A model generated the notes under the pieces. That model saw nothing but the letters and a program-made list of their open reading frames with translations. It did no database searches and was not told the origin of the DNA. Source: a virus. Taken from it: a DNA stretch of 40,804 bases. The translations under genes were made by a program, and so were the position numbers. Location of the stretch: positions 1 to 40,804 of the IMG/VR virus record IMGVR_UViG_3300045303_000171. The stretch is one strand, 5' to 3'. Positions 1 to 6,909 of the stretch are shown one piece after another (position 1 is the stretch's first letter; every line of letters starts with the position of its first letter).

Positions 1-1407
1 CAGCCCCTCCCCCTCGCCGTACGTGGTGCCGGTCCCGAACGCGCCCTGCCCCATCGTCCCGGTCGCCGCCTTCACCCGCCGGGTGCCGACCAGCACGCAG
101 CCCTCCGTATGCGACAGCACCACGTTCGCAGGCCACCGACCCGCCGCCGCCGACTCAAACTCCCGCGTCGCCTCCGCGCCCTCGCCGCCCGGCGCGAACC
201 CCTCCGTCCCCGCCTTGTGCCGTCCCCGCAGGTGCGTGTTGTCGGCCAGGTTCCCGCCGTTCACGACCGTGTGCTCGATCCGGCACCCATCGATGTTCAG
301 CGCCCCCGTGCCGTGCGCCAGCACGTTCCCGGCCACCGTCCCGATCAGCGGCTTACGGGCCACCACGATCGGCTCGTGCGCAGGCTTCAACGCCGTCCCC
401 CACCCGTCGGGCACCATCGGTTTGCCGCACCGTCCGCAAACCGGCCATGCTCCGCCAGCTTGTGCGAGCGGTTGTCCGGCCACATCTCCAGGTTCGCCGG
501 ATCGTTCCGGAGCGGGTCGTGGTCCCGATGGTGCACGACTTCCGTCCGCTCCAGCAGGCGGCCGACCATCGTCGCCATCACCAGCCGGTGCTCCATCACG
601 TAGCCGTCCCTCCGGGACATCGGCAGCGCCCAGTCCGGGCAGCGCACGTACCTCGCCCCCACGTGGTTCCCGTGCTGCCGCCGGTACGTCACGCCGCCCT
701 TCCACGCCGGATTCAGCGGCCCCTTCATCTTCGCCGCCGCTCGCACGTAGCTCTCCGGCGTCCGCGCCACGTGACCCTTCGCCCCGTGCGTCGCCCACTC
801 CCGCCCGCGCGCCAGCCCGTTGCACCGGCGCGAGCAGTGCGGCTCCTTCGCCCGCGTCGCATGACTCGGCGGGCGCGTGAAGGTCGTCCCGCACTCCGCG
901 CAGGTCAGCGTCACCGGCATGGCTGTACGGTACTGGACACTCACATCGGATGCCCGCGAGCGCCTTGGACACGTTGAGCGATTTCGGAAACCCCGAGCCG
1001 TATCCCCAGTGGATCATGTCGCGGATCTCAAACCCGGCGTCCTCGACCGCCGACGCGAGCCGGTGGAAGGTGCGCGTGCCGCCGAACGCGAGCAGGTGCC
1101 CGCCCGGCTTCAGCACCCGCAGAGCCTCCCGCGCCCACACCTCGTGCCACTCCTGCATCGGCCGCCCGGCCTGGTACGAGTTCACGCCGCCGCCCCGGCC
1201 GTACGGCACCTGCGCGTCCGGCCGGTCCGTGATCCGGCCGCGCTCGTTGTAGCCCGGCTGGCCCGACAACTTGTCCCACTCGCGGCCCATGAACTCCAGC
1301 CCGTACGGCGGGTCGGTCACGACCGCATCGACGGACGCATCCGGCATCCCGCGCATCACGTCCACGCAGTCGCCGTGCAGAATCTCCCAGGCCGCCACGA
1401 GCGGCAT
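1..1407 (-). CDS. DNA amino-methyltransferase (partial; runs off left edge; HNH gene nested inside)
   Basis: The frame is open from ATG at 1407 to base 1 (469 codons) with no stop. The N-terminal part (residues 1-150) has the S-adenosylmethionine-dependent amino-methyltransferase motif IV (TDPPYGLEF, near residue 31), then LRVLKPGGHLLAFGG and FPKSLNVSKAL. The last part (from about residue 342) has GWGTALKPAHEPIVVARKPL and ALNIDGCRI, typical of phage N6-adenine or N4-cytosine methyltransferases with motif order IV before I; motif I should lie left of the window. Between them about 185 residues look unlike a methyltransferase, and the same DNA encodes an HNH endonuclease in another frame. It may protect phage DNA from host restriction. 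It follows the 1433-2116 gene after a palindromic box and has no clear ribosome-binding site. Whether the product is active, or the middle is spliced out, cannot be seen. Confidence 0.85.
   Translation of the reverse strand, partial: MPLVAAWEILHGDCVDVMRGMPDASVDAVVTDPPYGLEFMGREWDKLSGQPGYNERGRITDRPDAQVPYGRGGGVNSYQAGRPMQEWHEVWAREALRVLKPGGHLLAFGGTRTFHRLASAVEDAGFEIRDMIHWGYGSGFPKSLNVSKALAGIRCECPVPYSHAGDADLRGVRDDLHAPAESCDAGEGAALLAPVQRAGARAGVGDARGEGSRGADAGELRASGGEDEGAAESGVEGRRDVPAAAREPRGGEVRALPGLGAADVPEGRLRDGAPAGDGDDGRPPAGADGSRAPSGPRPAPERSGEPGDVAGQPLAQAGGAWPVCGRCGKPMVPDGWGTALKPAHEPIVVARKPLIGTVAGNVLAHGTGALNIDGCRIEHTVVNGGNLADNTHLRGRHKAGTEGFAPGGEGAEATREFESAAAGRWPANVVLSHTEGCVLVGTRRVKAATGTMGQGAFGTGTTYGEGEGL
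387..920 (-). CDS. HNH homing endonuclease nested in the methyltransferase gene
   Basis: About 177 residues from ATG at 920 (a GTG at 944 is an alternative; neither has a clear ribosome-binding site). The N-terminus has a four-cysteine zinc-finger pattern (CAEC about residues 6-9, then CSRRC). A GPLNPAWKGGV segment common in HNH homing enzymes follows, and then the nuclease core with VVHHRDHDPLRNDPANLEMW and a later SHKLAEH, giving the expected H-H, N and H positions. The gene lies entirely within the methyltransferase reading frame but in a different frame, between its two conserved halves. Its C-terminus reads into the downstream methyltransferase block. HNH homing enzymes nick or cut a target allele and promote spread of their own gene; that role here is inferred. 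Confidence 0.85.
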   Translation of the reverse strand: MPVTLTCAECGTTFTRPPSHATRAKEPHCSRRCNGLARGREWATHGAKGHVARTPESYVRAAAKMKGPLNPAWKGGVTYRRQHGNHVGARYVRCPDWALPMSRRDGYVMEHRLVMATMVGRLLERTEVVHHRDHDPLRNDPANLEMWPDNRSHKLAEHGRFADGAANRWCPTGGGRR

Positions 1408-1432
1408 CGTACCTTAGCTCACGTCGTGCGCG

Positions 1433-2116
1433 TCACCCGCCCGCGGCGACCGTGAGGTCGTACGTTGCAGCGATCGAGTCCCCGGACGCCAGCGTGATGG
1501 CTGCGAACATGGTGCGGTCGAGCAGGGTGCCTGCGGTGGCGGCGCTGAACACGCCGTGTTCGCGGATCGCGCCGCCCGGGGTGGCGTCCACGGTGATCGT
1601 GCCGACGCTGCGGTAGACGGTCGGGCCGTTGTTCGTCTGGGAGCCGGTCGGGCGGGTGTTGTCGGGCGAGTATTCGGTGGTCAGTTCGGTGCCGAGCGCT
1701 ACGTCTCCGATGGCCTCTGCGCCGGAGCCGGTGCCGATGCCGTGGAACTTGAAGTTCTGGCCGGTCGTCACGTCGTTGGCGCGGAGGAAGTCCACGAGCT
1801 TCGTGACGCCCGCCGTGGTCACGACCTTGTGGCCGACCAGGCCGAGCGGGACGATCTCGCCGTCGGCGCGAATCACGGTCAGGTACAGCGAGCCGTACAC
1901 GACCGGTGCGCCGATCATCTTCGCGACGGCGACCTTCCGCAGCGAGCGCAGGTAGTGCCTCCGGTTCGTGCGTCGCCAGTCGCGCACCTCCGGCGACAGG
2001 CCGCGGTGCGGCAGTGCCTCGTGCAGCATCTCCCGTACCGTGAGCGGTCGCTCGGGGAGGCGCGGCGTGATGCGCTCCAGCACTAGCGATCCGCCCATGT
2101 CCGTCGTGCCACTCAT
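1433..2116 (-). CDS. putative virion-associated protein
   Basis: Product of 227 residues. ATG at 2116 is chosen because an AGGAGG lies 6 bases upstream. The N-terminal third is charged and Arg-rich. The C-terminal two thirds (from about residue 90) is rich in Gly, Thr and Val with a repetitive beta character (FHGIGTGSGAEAIGD, TELTTEYSPDNTRPTGS, ending TYDLTVAAGG), resembling phage head or tail accessory structural proteins. No catalytic motif is visible. It lies next to another virion-like gene (2174-2584), away from the main structural cluster, and may have its own promoter in the 2137-2177 region. Its stop is followed directly by the palindromic box before the methyltransferase. Confidence 0.6.
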   Translation of the reverse strand: MSGTTDMGGSLVLERITPRLPERPLTVREMLHEALPHRGLSPEVRDWRRTNRRHYLRSLRKVAVAKMIGAPVVYGSLYLTVIRADGEIVPLGLVGHKVVTTAGVTKLVDFLRANDVTTGQNFKFHGIGTGSGAEAIGDVALGTELTTEYSPDNTRPTGSQTNNGPTVYRSVGTITVDATPGGAIREHGVFSAATAGTLLDRTMFAAITLASGDSIAATYDLTVAAGG

Positions 2117-2136
2117 CCCGTCCTCCTGCGCAGAGT

Positions 2137-2177
2137 CGTCTGCGTGGGAGTATGGCACTCGCAGACGGGACTGTCAG
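2137..2177 (-). promoter_or_regulatory. Candidate promoter with inverted repeat around the -10
   Basis: On the minus strand CTGACA (2177-2172) and CATACT (2154-2149, preceded by TGC) are spaced 17 bases, close to a sigma-70 promoter with an extended -10. The -35 overlaps the stop codon of the 2174-2584 gene. A perfect 8-bp inverted repeat (CGTCTGCG 2137-2144 and CGCAGACG 2160-2167) flanks the -10. It could be an operator, or a terminator hairpin for the upstream gene. It would drive the 1433-2116 gene. Confidence 0.45.
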
Positions 2178-2584
2178 ACGACAGTGAGCGCGAAGATGCG
2201 CTCAGGACCCGGATCGTGCTGCATCAGGACGGGGCCGCCCTGCGGCTCCAGGTAGAACCCGTCGATGTACGCGACGAGCGGACTGGTCGCCGGGTTGCCG
2301 GTGTCCCGGTAGAGCACGTAGGCGGTGATCGCGCCGCCCGCAGGGACTGACGCCACGCTCGTGTCGAGGGCGTCGAACACGCCCTGCTCTGGCACGTTCG
2401 TCGTCTTCCCGGCCACGACGGCCGGTGCGCCGCGCTTCGCGTTGTCGGGCACGTCCGCGAGGAACTTGTGGGCCGGGTCGTAGTCGAAGCCCTGCGCGAG
2501 AAGCTGGAGTCGGATCGGGTCGTTCAGTAGCGACACCGTTCCTTCCAGCATCGCCTGCTTGTACGACGGGTACAGCGCACTCAT
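2174..2584 (-). CDS. putative minor virion protein
   Basis: Product of 136 residues beginning MSALYPSYKQAML; an ATG three codons upstream (2593) is equally possible and neither has a strong ribosome-binding site. The sequence (ALYPSYKQAMLEG, HKFLADVP, YVLYRDTGNPATSPLVAYID, near C-terminal RIFALTVV) follows a pattern I recall from small proteins of tailed-phage structural regions, of unknown role. No membrane segment, cysteine cluster or catalytic motif is seen. It precedes the virion-like 1433-2116 gene, so the two may work together, for example as decoration or fibre-associated proteins. Confidence 0.6.
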   Translation of the reverse strand: MSALYPSYKQAMLEGTVSLLNDPIRLQLLAQGFDYDPAHKFLADVPDNAKRGAPAVVAGKTTNVPEQGVFDALDTSVASVPAGGAITAYVLYRDTGNPATSPLVAYIDGFYLEPQGGPVLMQHDPGPERIFALTVV

Positions 2585-2594
2585 GCGCCGCATT

Positions 2595-2948
2595 CTACGA
2601 CTGTCGGCCGTCCTCGCGCAGTCGGACGCCTTCCGGCAGCAGGATCCCGGGACGCGGCACCGGCACCGGCGGCGTCTTCGCGCGGCGCACCATCTCGACC
2701 TTCTCCAGGATGCCTCGCGCTAGCTGCTCGGCGTGGTCGGGGTCGAAGGCTAGCTCCACGATCCCGCCCGCGTAGTGCAGCGGGCCGGTGGCGACCGGCT
2801 CCCCGTCGGCGGTCATCTCCCAGCCGTCGGGCTTCGGCAGCACGTCGGTGTGGTGCTCGACCGCCCACACCTCCGTGGCCTGCAGGACGATCCGGTCGCC
2901 CTCGATCGCGAGTTCGGTGCCGAGCCTGCCGTCCAGCCGTATTCTCAC
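2595..2948 (-). CDS. hypothetical protein, translationally coupled to the excisionase-like gene
   Basis: Product of 117 residues. GTG at 2948 is chosen because it forms a GTGA overlap with the TGA of the preceding gene (2945). The sequence begins VRIRLDGRLG and contains ELAIEGDRIVLQATEVWAVE and VELAFDPDHAEQLARGILEK, a mixed beta/alpha pattern like small phage accessory proteins that bind other proteins. The C-terminus is Pro- and Arg-rich. I do not recognise the family. The coupling suggests co-expression with the DNA-binding protein upstream. Confidence 0.6.
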   Translation of the reverse strand: MRIRLDGRLGTELAIEGDRIVLQATEVWAVEHHTDVLPKPDGWEMTADGEPVATGPLHYAGGIVELAFDPDHAEQLARGILEKVEMVRRAKTPPVPVPRPGILLPEGVRLREDGRQS

Positions 2949-3334
2949 GCGGCGTCGGCAGGTCGGCCGGTGCGGTTGCGTCGCCGGGCGTCCGCCTCGG
3001 GCACGGCCGCCTCGATCTGCGACCTGAGCCAGATCGGTCCGCTGGCGGTGTCTGCGAGGGGAGTCGGGATCACGCCGTTGCGTCGCCACTTCGCGATGCG
3101 CGGACGCTCCACGCGCAGGATCTCCGCCGCTTCGGCGGTCCCTACGAGCGTGTCGTCGTCCAGCGGGAGCCGGTCGATCACGCTCGTGATCCGCACCTGC
3201 TTCACGCCCTTGTCCTGCTTCTCCACGAGCCACTGGCGGACCGACCCGAGCAGCGGCGTCATCGACGCCTCGATTGTCGTGGTCGTTTCATCCATGTCCG
3301 GATCGTAACACACATCGTGGGTTATAGCGGTCAT
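2945..3334 (-). CDS. MerR/excisionase-like helix-turn-helix DNA-binding protein
   Basis: Product of 129 residues from ATG at 3334 (ATGA overlap with the 3331-4536 gene), or 116 residues from an internal ATG at 3295. The central block (VGTAEAAEILRVERPRIAKWRR then NGVIPTPLADTASGPIWLRS) is the winged-helix pattern of MerR-like and excisionase-type domains: an AAEIL helix, a recognition helix, then a wing with a Trp before the closing helix. The C-terminus is basic. A box and extended -10 inside the first codons would make 3295 a leaderless start. Likely roles are transcription control or excision; which one is not visible. Confidence 0.7.
   Translation of the reverse strand: MTAITHDVCYDPDMDETTTTIEASMTPLLGSVRQWLVEKQDKGVKQVRITSVIDRLPLDDDTLVGTAEAAEILRVERPRIAKWRRNGVIPTPLADTASGPIWLRSQIEAAVPEADARRRNRTGRPADAA
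3302..3326 (-). promoter_or_regulatory. Internal box with extended -10, probable leaderless promoter
   Basis: On the minus strand TAACCCACGATGTGTGT leads into TACGAT (3307-3302). This matches the recurring box promoter before the 15153 gene nearly base for base. The ATG at 3295 begins 6 bases after the -10, near the expected transcription start, so this transcript would be leaderless. It lies inside the first codons of the longer 2945-3334 frame. Confidence 0.5.
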
Positions 3335-4536
3335 CGTGAGTCCCCCGTGTGCTCCTTGTAGATGGGCCGACCCTTCCAGGGCGCACCGGGCGGCCCCTTC
3401 ACGTACGCGGCCACCCACACGCAGCGAGCCTCCTTCGCGTCGATCCACCGCGCGTGCTCAGCGTGTGACACACGCCAGTGGCCGCGCACCAGGAACCGCA
3501 CCGTCAGGTGCTGGCCCGTCTCGTCCTTCGCGTCGCCGGTGGCCGTCGCGATCGACACGTCGTACAGGCGCGACCCGAACCGTCCGCCCGGCGCGACGCG
3601 ATCCATCTGCCGGTGCGCCTTGCGGCCGAGAGAGAACTCGCGTCGATCGACGTTGCGGGCCGTCACCACGTCCGCCAGCACGACGCCCCAGGCCAGCATC
3701 GCGCCTCGGTACGCGCCCTCGGACGCCGACACTACCCCGTCGTCGTCGTCGCGCTGCGCGAAGATGCCGCCCGCGCTGCTCGGCACGAGCAGGTTCATCT
3801 CCTCGACCGACACCCGCTCGTACCGCAGCGAGGTCAGCCAGTCGCCCTCCTGGAACTTCTCCGTGCCGCGCCGCAGCGCGTCGGCCTCAAGCTGGTACGA
3901 CCAGTCCGACTTGCGGACGGCCAGCATCCCCCACGTGTGGCCGGGGATGATCTCAGTCACGGCCAGGCCCCAAAGCTCGCGGGAGTCCGGGCCGTTCCAC
4001 GACCCCTCCGGCGGCTCGGTGTCCCACAGCGCCACCGGCTCGCCGTGCTCCCCGCGCGCCTCAAACCACATGCGCGGGTACGGCAGCGGCGGAAGCTCCG
4101 TCAGCGGCAGCCCGCCCCACACGGAGTCGAGCACGCCCTTGATCCCGTCCTCGCCGCCGTCCAGCCGGTAGACGCCGCCGGTGCTCATCACGATCTTCGC
4201 GTAGAGCATCACGTCGCCGGACACTTCCATATCGACCTGATCGGTCAGGTAGCGGCGCAGGTCGGGCGGCACGTTCGCCACCATCTCCGGCGTGATCTGC
4301 ACCGAGGTCGCCGACCACGGCTCCGAAAAGCTCTGGTCGTCCGACGCCCAGATCGTGTGGCCGCCGTCCAGGATCACCTTCGGGTTGGCCGAACGGAGCG
4401 CGGCGTTGCGCGCCTCGCGCCGCCGGACGATCGCGGGCGGCTCGTTCAGCATCTCCAGGCCAGCCAGCACCGCAGCCTCTCGGTGAGGCAGGTGCATACC
4501 CTTCGCGAGCAGTAGGTTCTCTACGAGCAGCGCCAT
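3331..4536 (-). CDS. hypothetical regulator-like protein
   Basis: Product of 401 residues from ATG at 4536, preceded by a full box promoter, leader hairpin and GAGAGGAG. The N-terminal half is mixed and acidic. The C-terminal end (VRFLVRGHWRVSHAEHAR, then VWVAAYVKGPPGAPWKGRP) resembles a signature at the end of plasmid and phage AcaB-like regulatory proteins of actinobacteria; this comparison is from memory and weak. No enzyme motif is seen. It is the first gene of a short operon with the excisionase-like gene and the 2595-2948 gene, which fits a regulatory unit. Confidence 0.55.
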   Translation of the reverse strand: MALLVENLLLAKGMHLPHREAAVLAGLEMLNEPPAIVRRREARNAALRSANPKVILDGGHTIWASDDQSFSEPWSATSVQITPEMVANVPPDLRRYLTDQVDMEVSGDVMLYAKIVMSTGGVYRLDGGEDGIKGVLDSVWGGLPLTELPPLPYPRMWFEARGEHGEPVALWDTEPPEGSWNGPDSRELWGLAVTEIIPGHTWGMLAVRKSDWSYQLEADALRRGTEKFQEGDWLTSLRYERVSVEEMNLLVPSSAGGIFAQRDDDDGVVSASEGAYRGAMLAWGVVLADVVTARNVDRREFSLGRKAHRQMDRVAPGGRFGSRLYDVSIATATGDAKDETGQHLTVRFLVRGHWRVSHAEHARWIDAKEARCVWVAAYVKGPPGAPWKGRPIYKEHTGDSR

Positions 4537-4540
4537 GCTG

Positions 4541-4610
4541 CCCTCCTCTCTGCCGAGAGTCCCCGGCTACCTCAGTATACCACGTCGTGCGCTACGGCTC
4601 ACGTCGTGAG
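4541..4610 (-). promoter_or_regulatory. Box promoter with leader hairpin, copy 1 (double palindrome)
   Basis: Minus strand, in order: a perfect 13-bp palindrome CTCACGACGTGAG (4610-4598) covering the stop codon of the 4599-5114 gene; a second CACGACGTG (4589-4581); extended -10 TGGTATACT (hexamer 4579-4574); a leader hairpin GCCGGG/CTCGGC; then GAGAGGAG before the ATG at 4536. The stem bases differ from the other copies, yet pairing is kept. Confidence 0.7.
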
Positions 4611-5114
4611 TCTCACGCCCGGCTTGCGGGTCGGCAGTCCAGCCGCCTCCAGCGCGAGGTTCAATCCGCCGAACCGCTTCGTCACGGTGTGCAGAGACGG
4701 CATGTCGCCGTCCCGGTGGAATCGCTCCGCAAGCTCAGGGCGGCCGGTCTTGCGCGCCATCGCCGGACTCAGGTCGGTCGCGCGCGGCCCGTGCCCGTAC
4801 CGCTCGTTGAACCGCAGGAACGCCTCCACGACCGCCTCCTGCGTCCACCGCTGCGGCTGCGCCCTCCACCCCTCGGCCGTCAGGCACGACCTGCACATGC
4901 CGGTCGTGGACCGCCGCTCGATCGGCGTGTGACACCCCTTGCAGCGCGCCGACCCGCGGCTCGGGATCTCCACGTCGCGGACGATCACCGACACGCGCTG
5001 GTGCGACAGGCCCTCGCCGCGCGCGATCCGCTTCAGCGTCCACCCGGCAGCGCGACGCGAGCGCATCCTCGCGTTGCGCGCCTGGTACTGCGGGAGCTTC
5101 GTCACACATGGCAC
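4599..5114 (-). CDS. DNA-binding protein with helix-turn-helix, zinc ribbon and HNH-associated repeat
   Basis: Product of 171 residues; GTG at 5114 is taken, though no good ribosome-binding site is seen and a GTG at 5105 is possible. Residues about 17-48 form a helix-turn-helix (GWTLKRIARGEGLSHQRVSV). Residues about 58-77 hold a zinc ribbon (CKGC, then CRSC). The C-terminal 70 residues (FNERYGHGPRATDL, then PSLHTVTKRFGGLNLALEAA) match the repeat often found next to HNH homing nucleases, where it binds DNA. No nuclease core is present, so this is probably a stand-alone DNA-binding protein or the remains of a homing enzyme. Confidence 0.7.
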   Translation of the reverse strand: MPCVTKLPQYQARNARMRSRRAAGWTLKRIARGEGLSHQRVSVIVRDVEIPSRGSARCKGCHTPIERRSTTGMCRSCLTAEGWRAQPQRWTQEAVVEAFLRFNERYGHGPRATDLSPAMARKTGRPELAERFHRDGDMPSLHTVTKRFGGLNLALEAAGLPTRKPGVRLTT

Positions 5115-5115
5115 G

Positions 5116-5322
5116 CTAGTCGTAGATGACGATCGTGTCGGTCGGCGTCAACTCGCGCACCGGCACCGTCACCTCGCCGAGCTTGCCGAAGTAGACGACC
5201 GCGTGCGTGCCGAGCAGCGTCTGCACGACGCCGTTCAGCGGCCCGGTCGGTCGCTGCCACCACACGCGCGCGCCGACGCTCAGCCCGCCTTCCATCTCGC
5301 CCAGCGTCCGCCACTCAGCCAT
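5116..5322 (-). CDS. small hypothetical protein with SH3-like beta pattern
   Basis: Product of 68 residues from ATG at 5322, overlapping the 5315-5734 gene by 8 bases. The sequence (SVGARVWWQRPTGPLNGVV, HAVVYFGKLGEVTVPVREL, ending TIVIYD) alternates hydrophobic and polar residues like a small SH3-like barrel. Function unknown. It shares an operon with the genes up to 6843. Confidence 0.6.
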   Translation of the reverse strand: MAEWRTLGEMEGGLSVGARVWWQRPTGPLNGVVQTLLGTHAVVYFGKLGEVTVPVRELTPTDTIVIYD

Positions 5323-5734
5323 CGGGGGCCTCCCCGTCGTCCTCGTTGTCCGGCAGCGCCAGCGTCTCCACCAGGTGGAACAGCGCCTGGTGCACGTCCG
5401 CCGACTCGCCCGTCTCCAGCGCATCCTTCGCGGCGAACACGAGGTCGTCCAGCACGCCCGTCTCCGCCTCGTCGCAGGCCAGCCGCAGCAGCCGCTCGCG
5501 CACCGGGTTAGCGGGCGCGTCCGTCTCGGCGTAGTAGTGCTCCAGCGCCGTGATGACGGCCTCCGGGAAGTCGTACTCGCCCCGATCCATCCGGGTGCCG
5601 TACACGTCGCGCCAGTGGGCCAGGTCGCCGAGCAGGTCGATCAGGTGGAACCCCTCGCCCGGCATCGCGTCGGTGTACGCCTCGACCGCGACGTGCGCGC
5701 GGTCGGCGCGCTCACGAGTCGTCTGCAATCCCAT
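5315..5734 (-). CDS. hypothetical acidic protein
   Basis: Product of 139 residues from ATG at 5734, with AGGGAGAGG upstream and a 23-base overlap with the 5712-6137 gene. Mostly helical, with HLIDLLGDLAHWRDVYGTRM, then LEHYYAE, and an acidic C-terminus (NEDDGEAPDG). No membrane segment or metal motif. I do not recognise it. Probably one of the small early host-interaction proteins of the 4.6-6.8 kb operon. Confidence 0.6.
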   Translation of the reverse strand: MGLQTTRERADRAHVAVEAYTDAMPGEGFHLIDLLGDLAHWRDVYGTRMDRGEYDFPEAVITALEHYYAETDAPANPVRERLLRLACDEAETGVLDDLVFAAKDALETGESADVHQALFHLVETLALPDNEDDGEAPDG

Positions 5735-6137
5735 CGTCCTCTCCCTTCGTTGTGACTGTCAGCAGGTGCTTGGCGATGGCATCTGCCATCGGCCAGTAGT
5801 CGCCGAAGGGGCCTGAGCCGGTGCGCACCTCGATCACTTCCACCGGCTCGTGCACGACCCGGAACTCGCCGTCCGGCAGATCCTCGCAGCGGTCCTGTGG
5901 GCGGGTGATCGTGAACCGCCAGAACTGCGCCGGGTGTGCCGACACCTCGACCTTCACCGTCGTCGCCGGGCGGAACGGGTTGTGCGGGTCGTCCGGCGTT
6001 GCGGCCTTCGCTGGCAGCACCTCGACCGTGCCGACGTGCGTCCAGTCGTTGCCGAAGCCGGTCGTGCGCAGCCCCAGCCGCGTCATCAGCGGCACGTCTG
6101 CGCGGTACGCCATCACAGGCTCTCCGAAGCGCCGCAT
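5712..6137 (-). CDS. hypothetical protein, paralogue of the adjacent gene (HVGTVEVL family)
   Basis: Product of 141 residues; ATG at 6137 shares one base with the preceding TGA. A block near residue 33 reads WTHVGTVEVLPAKAATPDDP, and the adjacent upstream gene begins with KHVGTVEVLRARTYRIDP. Both then show a Gly-x-Phe segment and a SGPFGDYW or SASYGPDEW stretch, so they look like diverged duplicates. The function is unknown. The fold is probably mostly beta, with no metal motif. Confidence 0.6.
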   Translation of the reverse strand: MRRFGEPVMAYRADVPLMTRLGLRTTGFGNDWTHVGTVEVLPAKAATPDDPHNPFRPATTVKVEVSAHPAQFWRFTITRPQDRCEDLPDGEFRVVHEPVEVIEVRTGSGPFGDYWPMADAIAKHLLTVTTKGEDDGIADDS

Positions 6138-6490
6138 CACAGCGTCTCCTCGGTGATGCGCAGGCGCTGCTCGTCCCCGGGCAGGGCGACCGGATCGTTC
6201 AGCATCGCCGCCCACTCGTCCGGGCCGTAGCTCGCGGACGGAAAGGTGACCGTCAGTCCGTCCAGCGGCATGTCGTTCGGGCTGGCGATGAACATGCCGT
6301 CGCCGCGTCGCAGGAAGCTGCCGTTGAGGGTGCCGGTCATCAGCCAGATGCGGGTGAAGCCGTCGCTCAGCAACGGATACGCGCCCGGCATGACGATCGC
6401 CTCCGTGGCGATCCTATCTCGGTTCGTCGGGTCGATCCGGTACGTCCGTGCCCGCAGAACTTCGACGGTGCCGACATGCTTGAAGCTCAC
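6137..6490 (-). CDS. hypothetical protein (HVGTVEVL family, first copy)
   Basis: Product of 117 residues. The start is GTG at 6490, forming a GTGA overlap with the stop of the 6487-6843 gene, with AGGAAG upstream. The N-terminus KHVGTVEVLRARTYRIDP is shared with the next gene; later TRIWLMTGTLNGSFLRRGDG and SYGPDEWAAMLND align loosely with it. Paralogy is inferred by eye. Function unknown. Confidence 0.6.
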   Translation of the reverse strand: MSFKHVGTVEVLRARTYRIDPTNRDRIATEAIVMPGAYPLLSDGFTRIWLMTGTLNGSFLRRGDGMFIASPNDMPLDGLTVTFPSASYGPDEWAAMLNDPVALPGDEQRLRITEETL

Positions 6491-6843
6491 AGCGGCTTCC
6501 TTTCGGTCAGGCCGACAACCTCGGCCATCGACTCGGGACCGTCCCCGCCGCGCGAACATGTCGCGCCGACAGAGCCGGTCACCGCCGCCATCGTGATCGC
6601 TTCCTCGATGCAGCGCTCCGCCTCGGGGCCAGAGAACTTCTTCACCAGCCACAGCGAGGTGCCGCGCACGATCGGCGCGTACGGCTCGTGCGGCAGCATC
6701 GCCTCGTACGGCAGGCCGTCGCCGCGGGCGAGGCACAGGAACGTGTCGTCCTGCTCCTGGAGCACGAGGTTCCAGCCGTACTCCTCGTTCGCCATGCGCG
6801 TTCGGTAGATCGGGTGGCCGCAGAAGCGGCAGCACATCTCCAT
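6487..6843 (-). CDS. small protein with N-terminal zinc-binding motif
   Basis: Product of 118 residues from ATG at 6843, right behind a box promoter and leader hairpin. It begins MEMCCRFCGHPIYRTRM: a CxxC knuckle within 8 residues of the start, with no obvious second pair nearby, so a full zinc site would need later cysteines (FLCLAR, ERCIEE, ATCSRG). The rest is mixed, with RGTSLWLVKKFSGPEAERC. It heads the operon 6843 to 4599. Function unknown. Confidence 0.6.
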   Translation of the reverse strand: MEMCCRFCGHPIYRTRMANEEYGWNLVLQEQDDTFLCLARGDGLPYEAMLPHEPYAPIVRGTSLWLVKKFSGPEAERCIEEAITMAAVTGSVGATCSRGGDGPESMAEVVGLTERKPL

Positions 6844-6849
6844 CGCCTA

Positions 6850-6909
6850 GTCCTCTCTGCGGGGGGACGATTCCCTCCCCGCACCCTGAGTGTATCACGA
6901 CGTGAGCTA
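6850..6909 (-). promoter_or_regulatory. Box promoter with leader hairpin, copy 2
   Basis: Minus strand: TAGCTCACGTCGTGA (the TAG is the stop of the 6907-7359 gene), extended -10 TGATACACT (hexamer 6894-6889), leader hairpin TGCGGGG/CCCCGCA with a 12-base loop, then GAGAGGA before the ATG at 6843. The palindromic core is TCACGACGTGA. Confidence 0.75.

Noticed and set aside
23-880. Long plus-strand frame of 285 codons at the left edge
   Set aside because: Its product is low complexity (Ser, Pro, Arg, Ala). It is the mirror of the methyltransferase and HNH genes, which have clear motifs on the other strand.
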